The notes beneath the pieces were generated by a model. The model searched no databases. It was not told the DNA's origin and saw only the letters and a list, made by a program, of their open reading frames with translations. Below, piece by piece: positions 62,261 to 64,000 of a stretch of DNA of 64,000 nucleotides; position 1 is the first letter of the stretch, and each line of letters begins with the position of its first letter. The DNA is from Mesostigma viride (Eukaryota; Streptophyta; Mesostigmatophyceae; Mesostigmatales; Mesostigmataceae), in contig RPFO01000076.1 in assembly GCA_009746045.1 (NCBI GenBank), positions 1,552,114-1,616,113 on the forward strand. The letters are read 5' to 3'. The position numbers were made by a program, and so were the translations under genes.

Positions 62261-64000
62261 CAACAGCAACCATCCCGGTCGTTCATTTCCACCGTATTGC
62301 CGTCACGTCTGAAAAGTTAACTCGTATTTTTCGTTTCAAACCGTCCCGTTCGTTCCTTCCGCCCGTATTTTCCGACGCGAACCGTACCATGGTGTCACGC
62401 GTCACGCGTCACCGGGTGCTGCTTTCCCAAAACCCCGGGGGTAATCCAGAAGTCAATTATGTAGGTCGTGGAGCACGAGCCCGCGTAGGTTCTTGCCGGA
62501 CGACAGCCGACTTCACAATAAATACACTACTATGCTGTTGCTGCCTCAATTGCTGCTATGTAACGTATTCGCGAAGGCATATTCACATCTGCGCAAATCC
62601 GGGGTTATGCTTAGCGTAATCTGAAGTAAGACGGTATTGCAGAAAACGAGATAACCGATACCTCGCCGGCAGGTGTACGTAATGATGGGCACAGCTTGAC
62701 GAGATTTAGGGCAGCATTTCACGTGGAGCGGCAGCATTTCTGAAATGGACGCGCAAGGTAGCTCCATACCACCTGTGAAACCGATTGAAGGTACTTGTTG
62801 TGGGGTTGTGCCTGATGCTTTGTTTCGGATGGGGAGGAGCCCGAGATGACCTCCATGTTATCATCCATGCTATTCTGTTTGTCGTCGTTTCGAGTTCCTC
62901 CCGCTAATTTCACTTAAGAACGCATTTGTAATATAACTGACACGTTCATCGCAACTGGGGAGACGGGAGTATTACGCCAGGAGTGAGGTCGGCAAACCTC
63001 CCTAGTGCCTTCCTCACGTATGCATTTCACGACGTCCTTTTTTTTAATATCCACAGGAAAGGAGGTTCCCAAGGCAGTTAATACTGAAGCGACGCGACTT
63101 AAATCCAAGGTAATAAGCTTGATAAATTGCTAAAGCCACTTCTGTTCTTACAACGGTAGCTAACTTGTTCTTACAACGGTAGCTAACTTGGCGAAAGCCT
63201 GTGCAGCCACCAAGTCGTATGAGTCATATGCAAAATGCCCCCCTACAGTGCAGCGGAAGCCATTCAAAGAACTTGCGCTCTTCGGCTGTGAGTGGGTCTC
63301 CTTGTTTAGGAAACTTGGCTAAGCACACAAGTATACTCACTTGTGCAACAGGTGGCGCGAACGAGCGTTCCCGGGCAAGGTGTGAGTAGTTGGAGTGCAA
63401 TTAAACTCCTTGTGCGAGTTGAATGCCATTATGCACCTTCAGCATGGCCTGCATCAGTGATGCATCTTATGGAATTGACAGGCAATCTGGACTTCACTAC
63501 TCTTCTGCCATTCTGTAATGCATGCACCATCGACCTGATGCTCTTATATTCCTCTTACCATCAATAATCGGTCGTCTGTCCTGTTACACATGTATGCTGG
63601 TATCACGTGGGGAGGTTTTGTGCCTTGTGTAAACGTTTTTAAATGTAAGGAATCACGTTTTCAATCTAAGGAATCACACGTATGCGAACAACCCTGCTCC
63701 CCCCATTCTTTGTGACAACCATGGACACCATTGACCGCAGGATGATTCCGAGGTCGCGCTCGGCCTTGTGGCATTGTATCTGCTGTCATCCCGGCCAGAA
63801 GCCGAGCAACCGCTATTGGACAAGGTGCGCTTGGACACATCTTGGACTAGTGTGTGTTGCTCTGGCAGGCGCACATGCATCTGCGTACCCTTGGGCTGCA
63901 CCTGGGCGCTTCCGTCTTCCTATATATATGCTGCTGGCGTCACATGTGGAATATATGGTAACCAATCGTACTTTGTTTAGGAAAGCAAATCAATGAGCTA
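62261..64000. other. Right end, no gene recognised
   Basis: About 1.7 kb with only short frames and no domains. A perfect 24-bp tandem pair, GTTCTTACAACGGTAGCTAAC-type, is at about 63150-63197. Nothing else stood out. Confidence 0.4.
63150..63197. repeat. Tandem 24-bp pair
   Basis: Two adjacent identical copies of a unit beginning GTTCTTACAACGG and ending CTAACTT. Confidence 0.8.

Overview
The window looks like nuclear DNA of a eukaryotic protist, most likely a green alga. That guess rests on three things: tyrosine-recombinase retrotransposons with split direct repeats (the PAT / Kangaroo / TOC1 type known from volvocine algae), chromodomain Gypsy and Copia elements, and a block that looks like giant-virus DNA. 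No conventional host gene, tRNA or rRNA was recognised. Species and chromosome cannot be told from the sequence.

Almost the whole window is one nest of mobile elements. A single Gypsy element runs from 3585 to 56516. Its LTRs begin TGTTACG and end CGTAACA, it is flanked by the 5-bp duplication GTTAG, and both LTRs come to 552 bp once insertions are removed. About 9.4 kb is Gypsy itself and roughly 43 kb is later insertions. The 5' LTR holds a 3'-truncated PAT-like element on the minus strand (3609-7350) and a non-autonomous split-repeat element (7379-10878), which in turn holds a piggyBac-like element (9025-10717). The gag gene holds a full PAT-like element (12500-17997). The protease holds about 0.7 kb of unknown DNA. 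The RT holds a 5'-truncated LINE end (21135-21846). The integrase/chromodomain junction holds a TOC1-like element (24946-26900). A 3' ORF holds Copia-1 (27836-41490). The 3' LTR holds a LINE (42701-56382), itself split by Copia-2 (45667-54147).

Three points stand out. (1) In both Copia-like elements a retropepsin-like domain lies between integrase and RT, giving Gag-IN-PR-RT-RH instead of the usual Gag-PR-IN-RT-RH. (2) Copia-1 carries a GC-rich block (about 29444-37299) with paired divergent genes, heat-shock-element-like/CCAAT shared promoters, zinc-binding proteins and an HNH endonuclease preceded by repeated C-x-H-G-...-C-K-K-C-G knuckles. This resembles giant-virus (NCLDV) DNA. (3) The Gypsy element has, upstream of gag, an ORF resembling the RNase H1 hybrid-binding / caulimovirus P6 domain.

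The flanks (1-3579 and 56522-64000) hold a hairpin-bearing TTTTGTGAC array, a second truncated TOC1-like element, a candidate TIR DNA transposon (57938-59728), two related repeats carrying 22-bp iteron arrays, a five-copy 218-bp satellite, and several kilobases in which nothing was recognised. Most element genes carry frameshifts or are interrupted, so the locus looks like a decaying insertion sink. The PAT-2 ORF, the Copia-2 LTR pair (about 1% different) and the TOC1-like copies look comparatively young.
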